From Pseudolabrys sp. FHR47 (lineage in GTDB: Bacteria; Pseudomonadota; Alphaproteobacteria; Rhizobiales; Xanthobacteraceae): DNA of 64,000 bases. The stretch spans positions 1,677,001-1,741,000 of the forward strand of contig NZ_CP039740.1 of assembly GCF_005153485.1 (NCBI RefSeq), in the 5' to 3' direction. Below are positions 49,958 through 57,675 of this stretch, piece after piece. A program made the translations under genes and the position numbers. The notes beneath the pieces are model-generated. The model saw nothing but the letters and a program-made list of their open reading frames with translations. It was not told the DNA's origin and made no database searches. How positions within the stretch are numbered: position 1 is the stretch's first letter; each line of letters begins with the position of its first letter.

Positions 49958-50932
49958 ATGACGCGTAACCGCTGGCTGATTGCGCTTGCCGCAATTGCAA
50001 CTGTCTTCACCTTGGCTGCCGCCGACTATGCCGACGCCCGCGCCGGGCGCGGCGGGTCATTTGGCAGCCGTGGCTCCAACACGTTCTCGGCTCCGCCGGC
50101 CACCAACACCGCGCCGCGTGCTGCGCAGCCGATCCAGCGTTCGCAAACCGCGCAGCCAGGTGCCGCGACGACCGGCGCTGCCGGTCAGGCGGCGCGTCCA
50201 GGCCTGTTCGGTGGCGGATTGCTCGGCGGTCTGGCCGCCGGCTTCCTCGGGGCCGGCCTGTTCGGCATGCTGTTCGGCGGCGGCTTCCTCGCCGGCATGG
50301 GCAGCTTCGCCTCGATCCTCGGCCTGATCCTGCAGGTCGTATTGGTCATCTTCGTCGCCCGTCTGGCCTTCAACTGGTGGCAACGCCGTAACAACCCGGC
50401 GCCGGCCTATGGCGCGGCGAACGGCCCGCAGTCCGCGAACCAGAACAACGCGGCCTTCACCGGCCTCGGCGCCGGTACGGGCGGTGCCTTCGGCGGCATG
50501 TTCGGTGGTGCAAAGGCGGCGCCGGCGACGCAGCCGATCACCATTGGCGAACAGGACTTCAATGAGTTCGAGCGCCTGTTGTCCGAAATCCAGGCCGCAT
50601 ATTCGGCCGAGGATCTCAACGCGCTGCGCGCCAATGCGATGCCGGAGATGGTGTCGTATTTCGCCGAGGAAATCGGCGAAAACGCCAAGCAAGGCCTGGT
50701 CAACCGCATCACTGATGTGAAGCTGTTGCAGGGCGACCTGGCGGAAGCCTGGCGCGAGAACAACGATGAATACGCCACCGTCGCAATGCGCTTTGCGCTG
50801 ACCGACAGCGTCGTCCAGCGCTCGACAGGTCAGGTCGTCGAGGGCGGTACGCCGGGCGAGGCGACCGAACTGTGGACCTTCCGCCGCTCGCGCGGCGCGC
50901 CATGGATGCTGTCGGCGATCCAGCAGGCCTGA
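49958..50932 (+). CDS. Tim44-like domain protein
   Basis: Membrane protein of 324 residues. A signal-like N-terminus (RWLIALAAIATVFTLAAADYADA) is followed by a Gly/Ser/Gln-rich linker, a glycine-rich hydrophobic region (LFGGGLLGGLAAGFLGAGLFGMLFGGGFLAG) and a transmembrane helix (ILGLILQVVLVIFVARLAFNWW). The Tim44-like/MBA1 alpha-beta domain covers the last ~140 residues: FNEFERLLSEIQAAYSAEDLNALRANAMPEMVSYFAEEIGENAKQGLVNRITDVKLLQGDLAEAWRE. Bacterial members are thought to act in membrane protein handling; the exact role is unknown. GGGAGGA precedes the ATG. Confidence 0.88.
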   Translation: MTRNRWLIALAAIATVFTLAAADYADARAGRGGSFGSRGSNTFSAPPATNTAPRAAQPIQRSQTAQPGAATTGAAGQAARPGLFGGGLLGGLAAGFLGAGLFGMLFGGGFLAGMGSFASILGLILQVVLVIFVARLAFNWWQRRNNPAPAYGAANGPQSANQNNAAFTGLGAGTGGAFGGMFGGAKAAPATQPITIGEQDFNEFERLLSEIQAAYSAEDLNALRANAMPEMVSYFAEEIGENAKQGLVNRITDVKLLQGDLAEAWRENNDEYATVAMRFALTDSVVQRSTGQVVEGGTPGEATELWTFRRSRGAPWMLSAIQQA

Positions 50933-50964
50933 GACGGCGGCCCAAGCGTCGAAGAGATAAAGGT

Positions 50965-50992
50965 GCGCGTCCTGAAAAGGGCGCGCGCTTTC
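50965..50992 (+). terminator. probable terminator of the Tim44-like gene
   Basis: GCGCGTCCT-GAAA-AGGGCGCGC forms a 9-bp stem with one U-G pair and a GNRA loop, followed by GCTTTCATTT. The rest of 50993-51353 is GC-rich, without a convincing gene, and probably includes the long leader usual for cold-shock mRNAs. Confidence 0.5.
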
Positions 50993-51353
50993 ATTTGGGG
51001 CTTTGAATCAGACCACCCGGTCGGCAAGAGGCGTCTCGTTCCCGGACAGGAGCGGCCTACTGCCGTGAGGGCTGGCCCCGCGGGCTTTAGAGTCTGTTAA
51101 CGACAGGGAGGGGCGCCTTCGCTGCGCCGCATGGTGGCTGGGTGAGCGCGCGCTGCCATTGGCCGCAGCGGCCGGCGTTGACCTTGCCGCGAATAACGTC
51201 TATTTGGCCCGCCGCAACTTGGTTTTCGGCCTCATCTTCGTTCGCTCCCGGCTTTGGGCTGCGCTTCAAGAGATCCCCCAAAACTTGGATAGTTGCCGCC
51301 GGCCCAAAAGAGGGGAACTGGCGTACAACGCGGAGCGCGAAAGGAACTACCCG

Positions 51354-51557
51354 ATGGCTACCGGAACTGTGAAGTTCTTCAACACCCAGAAGGGCTACGG
51401 CTTCATTCAGCCGGATGATGGCTCGAAGGACGTGTTCGTCCACATCACCGCTGTTGAGAAGGCCGGCATGCGTTCGCTGGTCGAAGGCCAGAAGATCTCG
51501 TTCGAGATCGTCACCGAGCGCGGCAAGCAGGCCGCCGGTAACCTGCAGCCGGCCTGA
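51354..51557 (+). CDS. cspA: cold-shock protein (CspA family)
   Basis: Single OB-fold nucleic-acid-binding protein of 67 residues, MATGTVKFFNTQKGYGFIQPDDGSKDVFVHITAVEKAGMRSLVEGQKISFEIVTERGKQAAGNLQPA. RNP1 (KGYGFIQ) and RNP2 (VFVHI) motifs are intact. AAAGGA lies before the ATG and a strong terminator follows 24 bases after the stop, so it is monocistronic. It acts as an RNA chaperone; whether it is cold-inducible cannot be told from the sequence. Confidence 0.96.
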   Translation: MATGTVKFFNTQKGYGFIQPDDGSKDVFVHITAVEKAGMRSLVEGQKISFEIVTERGKQAAGNLQPA

Positions 51558-51581
51558 TCGCCGGTTCTGGTATCGAATACG

Positions 51582-51610
51582 AAGCCCGGCGCATGCGCCG
51601 GGCTTTTTTT
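51582..51610 (+). terminator. intrinsic terminator of cspA
   Basis: GCCCGGC and GCCGGGC arms around GCATGC, extended by AA/TT and followed by seven T. Confidence 0.93.
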
Positions 51611-51925
51611 GTTGGCGCCGCCAGGCCGACGACAACGGCAACCAGGCCGCCGGCTTCGGCCGCAACGTCACGCGGCGATCAACCGAACCGCCACGATATC
51701 CTCACCGGCGCCGGCGGCGGTTGCACCCCGGCCGATCTGCGCTCGACCGGCGGCGACGGCCTGCTGTACTGCTTCGCTGCCAACTGATCCGGTGCGACAG
51801 ACGTCCGAATCACGACAAGACGCGGGCGGTTCGCGTGCCGCCGCCGATTTTTTGCCGGGCTCCGCCAGCGCGCGCTACATTGCCGGCAGGCGCCGGTTTG
51901 ACGGCGCCGCTGCCATGCGGGTTCG
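51611..51925. other. gene-poor stretch, possible decayed coding sequence
   Basis: No gene with a ribosome binding site is seen. One frame ends NRHDILTGAGGGCTPADLRSTGGDGLLYCFAAN at 51787, which reads like a protein C-terminus, but it has no plausible start and upstream codons run through the cspA terminator. It may be a gene remnant or chance. Confidence 0.3.
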
Positions 51926-53185
51926 ATGCCTGAACTGACCAACGTTCTGCTGCTGGCTGTCGATGCGCTGATCTACTTCGTGGCGCTCGCCGGCCTTCTG
52001 CGTCTCCGCGATCGCATCGGGCTCGGCCCGTTCTTCTGCGCGCTCGGCGTGCTGCACTTCCTCGAGACCTATCTCGCCAGCATCTTCTACGTCACGCTGC
52101 CGCTCGGCATCGTGACCTCGCCGGGCTCGACCGTTCTGTTCACCGGCAAGCTGATGTTGCTGCTGCTCCTTTACATCCGCGAGGACGCGGCGGTGGTGCG
52201 CCAGCCGATCTACGGCCTCATGTTTGGCAATGTGCTGGTGTTCGTGCTCGGCTTCGTGTTGCGCAACCACGGGCTGGCCTCGATGTCGGCCGGCCGCGGC
52301 GCGGATTTCGCCTTCCTCGACCAGATGGGCGGGCTGATGGTGTGGGGCACCGCCATCCTGTTTCTCGACTGCATCATCATCATCCTGCTGTACGAGCGCA
52401 CGCGTGCCTGGTTCGGCGACCGGGTGTTTTCGCGGCTGCTGGTGGCGAGCGCCATGGTGCTGACCTTCGACCAGGTCGCGTTCTTTTTGGGGTTGAGCCT
52501 GCTCACCGGGGCCGGTTTGCCGGTGCTGATCGGCGGCTGGATCGCCAAGATGGGCGCGGTCGCGCTCTACAGTGTGTTCGGCACACTCTACCTCGTTTAT
52601 TTCGACCGGCCGCATGGCCGCCAGGCTGCACCGCGTTTGCGCGACGTGTTCGACACGCTGACGTATCGCGAACGCTACGAGAGCCTGCTGTCTCGCACCG
52701 GCTGTGACGCGCTGACCGGCACGCTCGACCGTCATGCGCTGGAAACCTACGGCCGCCGCGCCGTCGATGGCGCCGCCGCCACGCAGCGGCCGCTGTCGTT
52801 GTTGCTGATCGACCTCGATCGCCTCAAAGCCGTCAATGAGCGCTTCGGCCGCGCTGCCGGCGATTGGCTGCTCAAGCTGACGGCGCGCGAGATCATGAGC
52901 GCGGCGCGGCTCGCCGATTTCACCTACCGCTTCGGCGGCGAGGAGTTTGTGGTGATCGCCGATGGGCTAGCCGGCGATGAAGCGCTGGCGCTGGCGGAGC
53001 GCATCCGCCACGCCATTGCGTTGGCGGCGGCCGCCGATCCGGCCGGTCCGCTCACGGTGTCGATTGGCCTTGCCAGTTCGCCCGGTGACGGTGCCAGCTA
53101 TGACGCGCTGTTCATGAGCGCGGCCGGACGGCTCGAGCAGGCCAAGGCGCTGGGCCGCAACCAGGTGGTTGGCGCGCTGCGTTGA
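51926..53185 (+). CDS. membrane-bound diguanylate cyclase (GGDEF)
   Basis: c-di-GMP synthase of 419 residues. The N-terminal half has about seven transmembrane helices (VLLLAVDALIYFVALAGLL, LFTGKLMLLLLLYI, IYGLMFGNVLVFVLGFVL and others) in no sensor family I recognise. The cytoplasmic GGDEF domain (about 255-419) starts DALTGTLDRHALE and includes LLLIDLDRLKAVNERFG, the active site FGGEEF, and an allosteric inhibitory site RLAD exactly five residues before it. The domain therefore looks active and product-inhibited. c-di-GMP commonly opposes motility, which fits a location near the flagellar cluster, but the link is inference. Confidence 0.9.
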   Translation: MPELTNVLLLAVDALIYFVALAGLLRLRDRIGLGPFFCALGVLHFLETYLASIFYVTLPLGIVTSPGSTVLFTGKLMLLLLLYIREDAAVVRQPIYGLMFGNVLVFVLGFVLRNHGLASMSAGRGADFAFLDQMGGLMVWGTAILFLDCIIIILLYERTRAWFGDRVFSRLLVASAMVLTFDQVAFFLGLSLLTGAGLPVLIGGWIAKMGAVALYSVFGTLYLVYFDRPHGRQAAPRLRDVFDTLTYRERYESLLSRTGCDALTGTLDRHALETYGRRAVDGAAATQRPLSLLLIDLDRLKAVNERFGRAAGDWLLKLTAREIMSAARLADFTYRFGGEEFVVIADGLAGDEALALAERIRHAIALAAAADPAGPLTVSIGLASSPGDGASYDALFMSAAGRLEQAKALGRNQVVGALR

Positions 53186-53242
53186 ACTGGGACCTTGGAT
53201 GCGGCGCATGCGTCAGGTTGAGGCGGCGCGAAGGAGGGAGCC

Positions 53243-53959
53243 ATGCGCTATCAGCTCTATTATTGGCCGGGCCTGCAGGGCCGCGGTGAATTCGTGCGCC
53301 TCGCGCTGGAAGACGCCGGCGCCGGCTATGACGACGTCGCGCGCGAGCCAGGCGGCATGGCGAAGATGATGGTGGCCATGAAAGGCGAGGGCGTCGGCGA
53401 GAAGCGGCCGCCCTTTGCGCCGCCATTCCTCAAAGCCGGTAAGCTGGTGATCGCGCAGGTGGCGAACATCCTTTTCTATCTCGGGCCGCGTCACGGCCTC
53501 GCGCCCAAGGACGACGGCGCCCGGCTCTGGCTCAACGCGCTGCAGCTCACCGTGACCGACTTCGTCCAGGAAGTGCACGGCACCCACCACCCGATCGCCA
53601 CCGGGCTCTATTACGACGACCAGAAGCAGGAAGCAAAGCAATACACCGCGCACTTCCTCAAGGACCGGGTGCCGAAGTTCCTCGGCTATTTCGACACCGT
53701 GATCGCCAACAGCGGCGGGCCCTACGTTCTCGGCCGCCGTGTCAGTTACACCGATCTGTCGCTGTTCCAACTGGTCGAGGGGTTACGCTACGCTTTCCCG
53801 AAGGCTGCCAAGCGCTTTGAGGCGAAAGTGCCGCGCGTCGTCGAGGTCCGCGACCGCGTGGCAGGCCGCGATGGCATCAAGGCCTATTGCGCCTCGGAGC
53901 GCCGCGTGCCGTTCAACGAGGACGGCATCTTCCGGCACTATCCCGAACTCGACGGCTAA
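53243..53959 (+). CDS. glutathione S-transferase family protein
   Basis: GST-fold protein of 238 residues. The thioredoxin-like N-terminal domain begins MRYQLYYWPGLQGRGEFVRLALEDAGAGYDDVA, with the catalytic Tyr candidate in LYYWPGLQGRGE. The cis-Pro/SNAIL region is PPFLKAGKLVIAQVANILFYLG. The helical C-terminal domain has TGLYYDDQKQEAKQYTAHFLKDRVPKFLGYFDTVI and YVLGRRVSYTDLSLFQLVEGL, where SYTDL matches the family N-capping box. The substrate is unknown. GGAGG precedes the ATG. The gene runs toward the convergent cupin gene, three bases apart. Confidence 0.88.
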   Translation: MRYQLYYWPGLQGRGEFVRLALEDAGAGYDDVAREPGGMAKMMVAMKGEGVGEKRPPFAPPFLKAGKLVIAQVANILFYLGPRHGLAPKDDGARLWLNALQLTVTDFVQEVHGTHHPIATGLYYDDQKQEAKQYTAHFLKDRVPKFLGYFDTVIANSGGPYVLGRRVSYTDLSLFQLVEGLRYAFPKAAKRFEAKVPRVVEVRDRVAGRDGIKAYCASERRVPFNEDGIFRHYPELDG

Positions 53960-53962
53960 GGA

Positions 53963-54442
53963 TCAGCCCTGCGGCAGCAGCGGCTTGCCGTTCGCGGTGA
54001 CGGGCTTGGCGGCGATCAGCGAAAAGGCGATGACGCAAGTCTCGGTGCCCTTGTTCACCCAGTCGTGGATGGTGCCGCGCTGAACCAAGAGGTCGCCGGC
54101 GCGCAGCGTGACGGTGACGCCATCGTCCAGGATCATGTCGATCTCGCCCTGCATGACGACGCCGTAATCGATCGACGAAGTGCGGTGATTGCGCGGCGCG
54201 ACGCCGGGCGCGAAACTGACGATGCGGAACACGCTGCCATTCTCGATCGCGGTGCCGATCTTCTTGCCCGCCGGATCTTCGTTGCCGTCATTGTTCACCG
54301 GGAAACCTTCGGTGGACCAGATGACGCTGAATTCCGCGCCGGCGCGATGGGAGAACGTGTTCTTGACCTGCTCGTCGATCAGGACTTTGGCGCGGCCTTG
54401 TTCGTCATGTCCGGTCACGACGCGGCGAAGCTTGATGGTCAT
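53963..54442 (-). CDS. cupin-domain protein
   Basis: Single-domain cupin of 159 residues. The core GSVFRIVSFAPGVAPRNHRTSSIDYGVVMQGEIDMILDDGVTVTLRAGDLLVQRGTIHDWVNKGTETCVIAFSL has the two cupin motifs, with His in NHRTSSIDYG and IHDW as potential metal ligands. Some of the canonical His are replaced (RTSS for HxH), so metal content is uncertain. The N-terminal ~60 residues (IKLRRVVTGHDEQGRAKVLIDEQVKNTF) are an extra strand-rich segment common in this cupin group. Substrate unknown. It precedes no operon partner; the SET-domain genes are upstream on the same strand. Confidence 0.8.
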   Translation of the reverse strand: MTIKLRRVVTGHDEQGRAKVLIDEQVKNTFSHRAGAEFSVIWSTEGFPVNNDGNEDPAGKKIGTAIENGSVFRIVSFAPGVAPRNHRTSSIDYGVVMQGEIDMILDDGVTVTLRAGDLLVQRGTIHDWVNKGTETCVIAFSLIAAKPVTANGKPLLPQG

Positions 54443-54456
54443 CGGTCAACTTTCCT

Positions 54457-54924
54457 TCAACTGGCGCGCTTACGGCGCGCATTCCTAGTTTTACGTTTGG
54501 CTGCCTTGCAGGCGTCACACAGGCAGCCGGCGGGACCGAAATACAGCTCCATATGTTCCTCGCCGTAATCCAGCGTGATTTCCTCGCCTTGGGCGATCTT
54601 GCGCACGGTGCGGAACATCATGCGGCCGCGGTTCGATTCCGCCTCGGTGTTCGGATCGCAGGAATGGTTGACGTAGCGCGCCAGATTGCTGCGCGGCGAG
54701 CCGTCGATGGTCCAGCGGTTGTCGATCTCGAACAAATATTTGTTGGCGCGGCGCTTGTCGATTTCGCGGGCCTCCCGGGTGGGGATGCGGGTGCCGGTGT
54801 ATTCGATCAGCAGCTTGCCGGACGGGATATCGGCGGTGGCGAACAGCCCCAGCCCGGTGCGGGCCCGGCCGACGCGATAGAGCTTCGGCTTGTCCTTGAT
54901 CGCGCGGACTTTGGCCTTCGCCAT
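54457..54924 (-). CDS. SET-domain protein (first of two)
   Basis: Putative protein-lysine methyltransferase of 155 residues consisting almost only of a SET domain. AGRARTGLGLFATADIPSGKLLIEYTG-type N-terminus leads to NHSCDPNTEAESNRGRMMFRTVRKIAQGEEITLDYGEEHMELYFGPAGCLCDACKAA, which has the NHSCxPN, GEEIxxDY and post-SET CxCxxC signatures. A basic tail (KRKTRNARRKRAS) follows. The start is the ATG at 54924. It lies five bases after a paralogous SET gene, so the two are co-transcribed. Bacterial substrates are largely unknown; histone-like or ribosomal proteins are candidates (inference). Confidence 0.88.
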   Translation of the reverse strand: MAKAKVRAIKDKPKLYRVGRARTGLGLFATADIPSGKLLIEYTGTRIPTREAREIDKRRANKYLFEIDNRWTIDGSPRSNLARYVNHSCDPNTEAESNRGRMMFRTVRKIAQGEEITLDYGEEHMELYFGPAGCLCDACKAAKRKTRNARRKRAS

Positions 54925-54929
54925 CGGCC

Positions 54930-55454
54930 CTAGCGCTTCGTCTTGCGCGACTTGACGGTCTTCTTCGACTTCTTGACCGCGACCTTCTTCACGCTTTTGG
55001 CGGCGAGGCGCTTCTTCTTGCGCAGGTTGCGCGCACGGGCTTCCGCGCGCTGCTTGGCGCGCCGCTTGCGGCAGCGCGAGCACTGGCAGTTCTCCAGGCC
55101 GATGACGTTCTTGAGGTAATCGCGGCCGTAATCGTAGGTGATCTCGTCGCCCGGCTCGATGTTCTTGATGGTCCGGACGAACACCCGCTTGCCGCGGATG
55201 AAGGTGTCGGCATTCGGGTTGCAGGAATGGTTGAAGTAGCGGGCGATGTTGCCGCGCTTGGCCCCGTCGATGGTCCACTTGGAGTTGACCTCGTACAGGT
55301 AGCGGTTGCCGCTCTTCTCGGCCTTGATGGCGGCGTCGACGCCGAGCATCTTGCCGCGATATTCGGCGATGGTCTGGCGCTTCTTGATGGGGCGGGTGGC
55401 GAAGATGCCCAGACCCGTGCGGGCGCGGCCAAGGCGGAACGGACGGGGAGCCAT
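54930..55454 (-). CDS. SET-domain protein with lysine-rich tail (second of two)
   Basis: Paralogue of the adjacent gene, 174 residues. LGRARTGLGIFATRPIKKRQTIAEYRGKMLG opens the SET domain; YFNHSCNPNADTFIRGKRVFVRTIKNIEPGDEITYDYGRDYLKNVIGLENCQCSRCRKRR carries the cofactor and substrate signatures and post-SET Cys cluster. The C-terminal 40 residues are extremely basic (AKSVKKVAVKKSKKTVKSRKTKR), like histone H1 tails, suggesting nucleic-acid or nucleoid association. The start at 55454 is chosen because homology begins there; an open frame continues upstream to 55607 without similarity. Confidence 0.85.
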   Translation of the reverse strand: MAPRPFRLGRARTGLGIFATRPIKKRQTIAEYRGKMLGVDAAIKAEKSGNRYLYEVNSKWTIDGAKRGNIARYFNHSCNPNADTFIRGKRVFVRTIKNIEPGDEITYDYGRDYLKNVIGLENCQCSRCRKRRAKQRAEARARNLRKKKRLAAKSVKKVAVKKSKKTVKSRKTKR

Positions 55455-55779
55455 ATGATTTGCTGACGATTCCAGAGGATTGACGGCGTAAGCGGAGATT
55501 GCAGATGCCAAGCCTTGCGTCAATGGTGGGCGCGGCTTTCGGCCTTGCGCTGTGGAGGGGCAGGCGGCGAAGGCGCGTTCGCCGTTCGTAGCCCGCATGG
55601 AGCGCAAGCGGCATGCGGGGCAGGTGGTTACGCAGGCTCCGGATTTCGCGTGCGCTCATCCGGGCTAAAGGTCCGTCCATATTCAATTGTCAAACAGCCC
55701 GCGCGAGCAGCCGCGCATCATCGCCCGCGTTCTTTGTCGAGGCGCCGGGTTCGCCTTCCTTGCCCTTTGAATTCCTGAA

Positions 55780-56203
55780 CCTCTCGCATGAGAGGGTGTG
55801 GCGCGCCGAAAGGCGCTGCCATTCCTTATGGGTGCGCACCCGTTGCCGGATGCGCCGCGCCTGACGGCGCGCCACGAAGCGGCGTTCTTCCTTAAGTCCG
55901 CGGGGCCGTGCTTCCAGCGCACCGGCTACGATCGGGCCGCACTTTTCCGGAGCGCGGAACGACCTCCGGCCGGCTTTCGCCGGCCTTCACCGGTGCGCCG
56001 ACTAGCCATTGAAGGCAGGGGCCCGTATTGGCCCCGGACGGCGACCCGCGGACTCCCGGGAGCAAGGTTACGAGCCTTGCGCGCGGGCGCCGCACCGCCT
56101 TTGGCCTGGTTGCTCTCTTGCGAGAGCGCCCCGCCAACGGCCCTCCCTTGCGGGGAGGCGGCTCCATCATCGGAACGTCTCGCGACGACGCCCTCTCATG
56201 AGC
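55780..56203. repeat. hairpin-dense structured element (~420 bp)
   Basis: The stretch is non-coding and packed with inverted repeats: CCTCTC/GAGAGG (55780-55795), GCGCC-GAAA-GGCGC (55803-55816), GGGTGCGCACCC (55830-55841), GGCCGGC-TTTC-GCCGGCC (55968-55985), GGGGCC/GGCCCC (56018-56035), CTCCCGGGAG (56053-56062), GCAAGG/CCTTGC (56062-56080), GCTCTC-TTGC-GAGAGC (56112-56127), CCTCCC/GGGAGG (56142-56158). The ends pair as CATGAGAGGG (55787-55796) with CCCTCTCATG (56191-56200). It could be a dispersed repeat or a large structured RNA. The flanks 55455-55779 and 56204-56355 show no gene. Confidence 0.6.
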
Positions 56204-56355
56204 CCGGCAAAAGGGATAAAAGCATAGGATAATAGGCTGGTCAAGACGCAATTTCGGATTGTATGCGGAGCAAAGGTCGTGGGTCGCGCGTAAAAAGCTG
56301 GATTTTTGAAAGTGTTTTTTCCAGAATGCGGAATACGTAGGGGCTACGGGTCAGT

Positions 56356-57480
56356 ATGCGGGTTCTTTTTATCGTTCTTTGGATGGTCGTGATTTCGAGC
56401 GGCGTAGCTAGAGCCGCGAATATCACTGCGCTCCCATTGAAGGGGCAAGATGGCCTCATTCTTATCGAAGGTGAAATCAAGTACGAGGACAAAGAGGCGT
56501 TTCTAGCGAAAGTGACTCCTTTCTCGGGTGGCATCGTCGTGCTCAAGAGCCCCGGTGGCTCAGCTTATGCCGGTATCGAAATCGGCAAGGCTATAAGGAT
56601 GCGGGGCTTCACCACTTGGGTCGAGAGCGGAACCGTATGTTCGTCTGCTTGCGCCATTGCTTGGCTGGGTGGGGTTCGTCGTCTTATGGGCCGAGCGGCC
56701 GTCATTGGGTTTCATGCTATCTATAAAGTCGAGCGTGGGGAGCCTGTTGAGACGGGGGTGGGGAACGCCATGTATGGGGCATATCTTGCCCAGCTCGGGC
56801 TGCCCGATACAGCCATAATGTATTTATCCAATGCGGCACCCACCTCCATGAATTGGCTTACGCCTGCGGATGCGGAGGCGATTGGCATAAAACTGTCAGT
56901 TTTCGACCTTGACTCCAAGGCTCCCCCAGCTGCTCCGCCAATCGCAGCCTTGCCGGCTCCCGCGCCTCCGCTTTCTCTTGCCCCCGGTTCAGCTCATCCG
57001 CCGTCAGGTCAATATTCCGCCACGCTTGATGGGCGTGCGAGGGACTTCGTAATCGCGCTGAATGTGTTGCTCTCTGGTTCGAACGAGCAGTATGTCAAGC
57101 TCCTTGATGGAATTTATGCCGATCAAGTCGTCTATTACGGGAAGCAATTGCCGCGCTCAGAAGTCGTGGCGCAACTCGTCAAGTTTGTTGAGCGTTGGCC
57201 CGATCGCTCTTATGTGGTTCGACCAGATTCATTGAGTGTGCAATGCGATGCTCTGTCACACGCATGTCAGGTGACCGGCACGATTGACTTCAGTGCGAAG
57301 AGTGCTGCGCGAAACCAATGGTCAAGGGGAGCGGCAACCTTCGATTATCTTTTGGCTTTTCGGCCAACCCAGAAGTATCCGGTTATTGCCAACGAAAGTG
57401 GCGCGGTCCTCGATCGCCAGATGAGTGTTTTGCAGCCGTCGCCGTCCCGGTACCCAAACAATTTCGATCCGTCTCGGTAG
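56356..57480 (+). CDS. secreted ClpP/crotonase-fold protein
   Basis: Exported protein of 374 residues with signal peptide RVLFIVLWMVVISSGVARA. The N-terminal domain (about 25-190) has the ClpP-like fold: FSGGIVVLKSPGGSAYAGIEIGKAIRMRGFTTWVESGTVCSSACAIAWLGGVRRLMGRAAVIGFHAIYK. A Ser-Ser-Ala candidate nucleophile lies in VCSSACA and a His in GFHAIY, the pattern of predicted periplasmic ClpP-like proteins. A Pro-rich linker (about 195-220) joins an NTF2-like domain (FVIALNVLLSGSNEQYVKLLDGIYADQVVYYGKQLPRSEVVAQLVKFVERWPDRSYVV). Codon use is less GC-biased than in the flagellar region, suggesting transfer. Substrate unknown. Confidence 0.75.
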   Translation: MRVLFIVLWMVVISSGVARAANITALPLKGQDGLILIEGEIKYEDKEAFLAKVTPFSGGIVVLKSPGGSAYAGIEIGKAIRMRGFTTWVESGTVCSSACAIAWLGGVRRLMGRAAVIGFHAIYKVERGEPVETGVGNAMYGAYLAQLGLPDTAIMYLSNAAPTSMNWLTPADAEAIGIKLSVFDLDSKAPPAAPPIAALPAPAPPLSLAPGSAHPPSGQYSATLDGRARDFVIALNVLLSGSNEQYVKLLDGIYADQVVYYGKQLPRSEVVAQLVKFVERWPDRSYVVRPDSLSVQCDALSHACQVTGTIDFSAKSAARNQWSRGAATFDYLLAFRPTQKYPVIANESGAVLDRQMSVLQPSPSRYPNNFDPSR

Positions 57481-57503
57481 AGGCAACGAACTGCCACAAG
57501 AGT

Positions 57504-57645
57504 GGCCTCATCCATCGAGACGCATAGCTTCGCGATGCTCCTCAGGATGAGGCCGGGAGAGGCTGTGCGTAGGGCGCGTTAGCCGAAGGCGTATCGCGCC
57601 GTGTTGATGGGAATGGCGGATTGCGCTGCGCTAATCCGCCCTACG
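57504..57645. repeat. three adjacent palindromic repeats
   Basis: Three different inverted repeats in a row: GGCCTCATCC/GGATGAGGCC (57504-57554), GGCGCG...CGCGCC (57573-57600) with TTAGCCGAAGGCGTA between the arms, and GGCGGATT-GCGCTGCGCT-AATCCGCC (57615-57640). All resemble short dispersed repeats I recall as frequent in Bradyrhizobium-like genomes. They separate two genes of foreign-looking composition. Confidence 0.65.
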
Positions 57646-57675
57646 AGCTATCGACTTGGCCGGTTTGGAGGGGGA

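Noticed and set aside
54925..55686. Upstream extension of the first SET gene into a 409-codon frame
   Set aside because: The added residues are an out-of-frame reading of the second SET gene; SET homology starts at the ATG at 54924.
55798..56251. Several overlapping open frames in the hairpin-rich stretch
   Set aside because: All frames are open on both strands because of high GC, translations are Arg/Pro/Ala-rich, and the DNA is dominated by inverted repeats.
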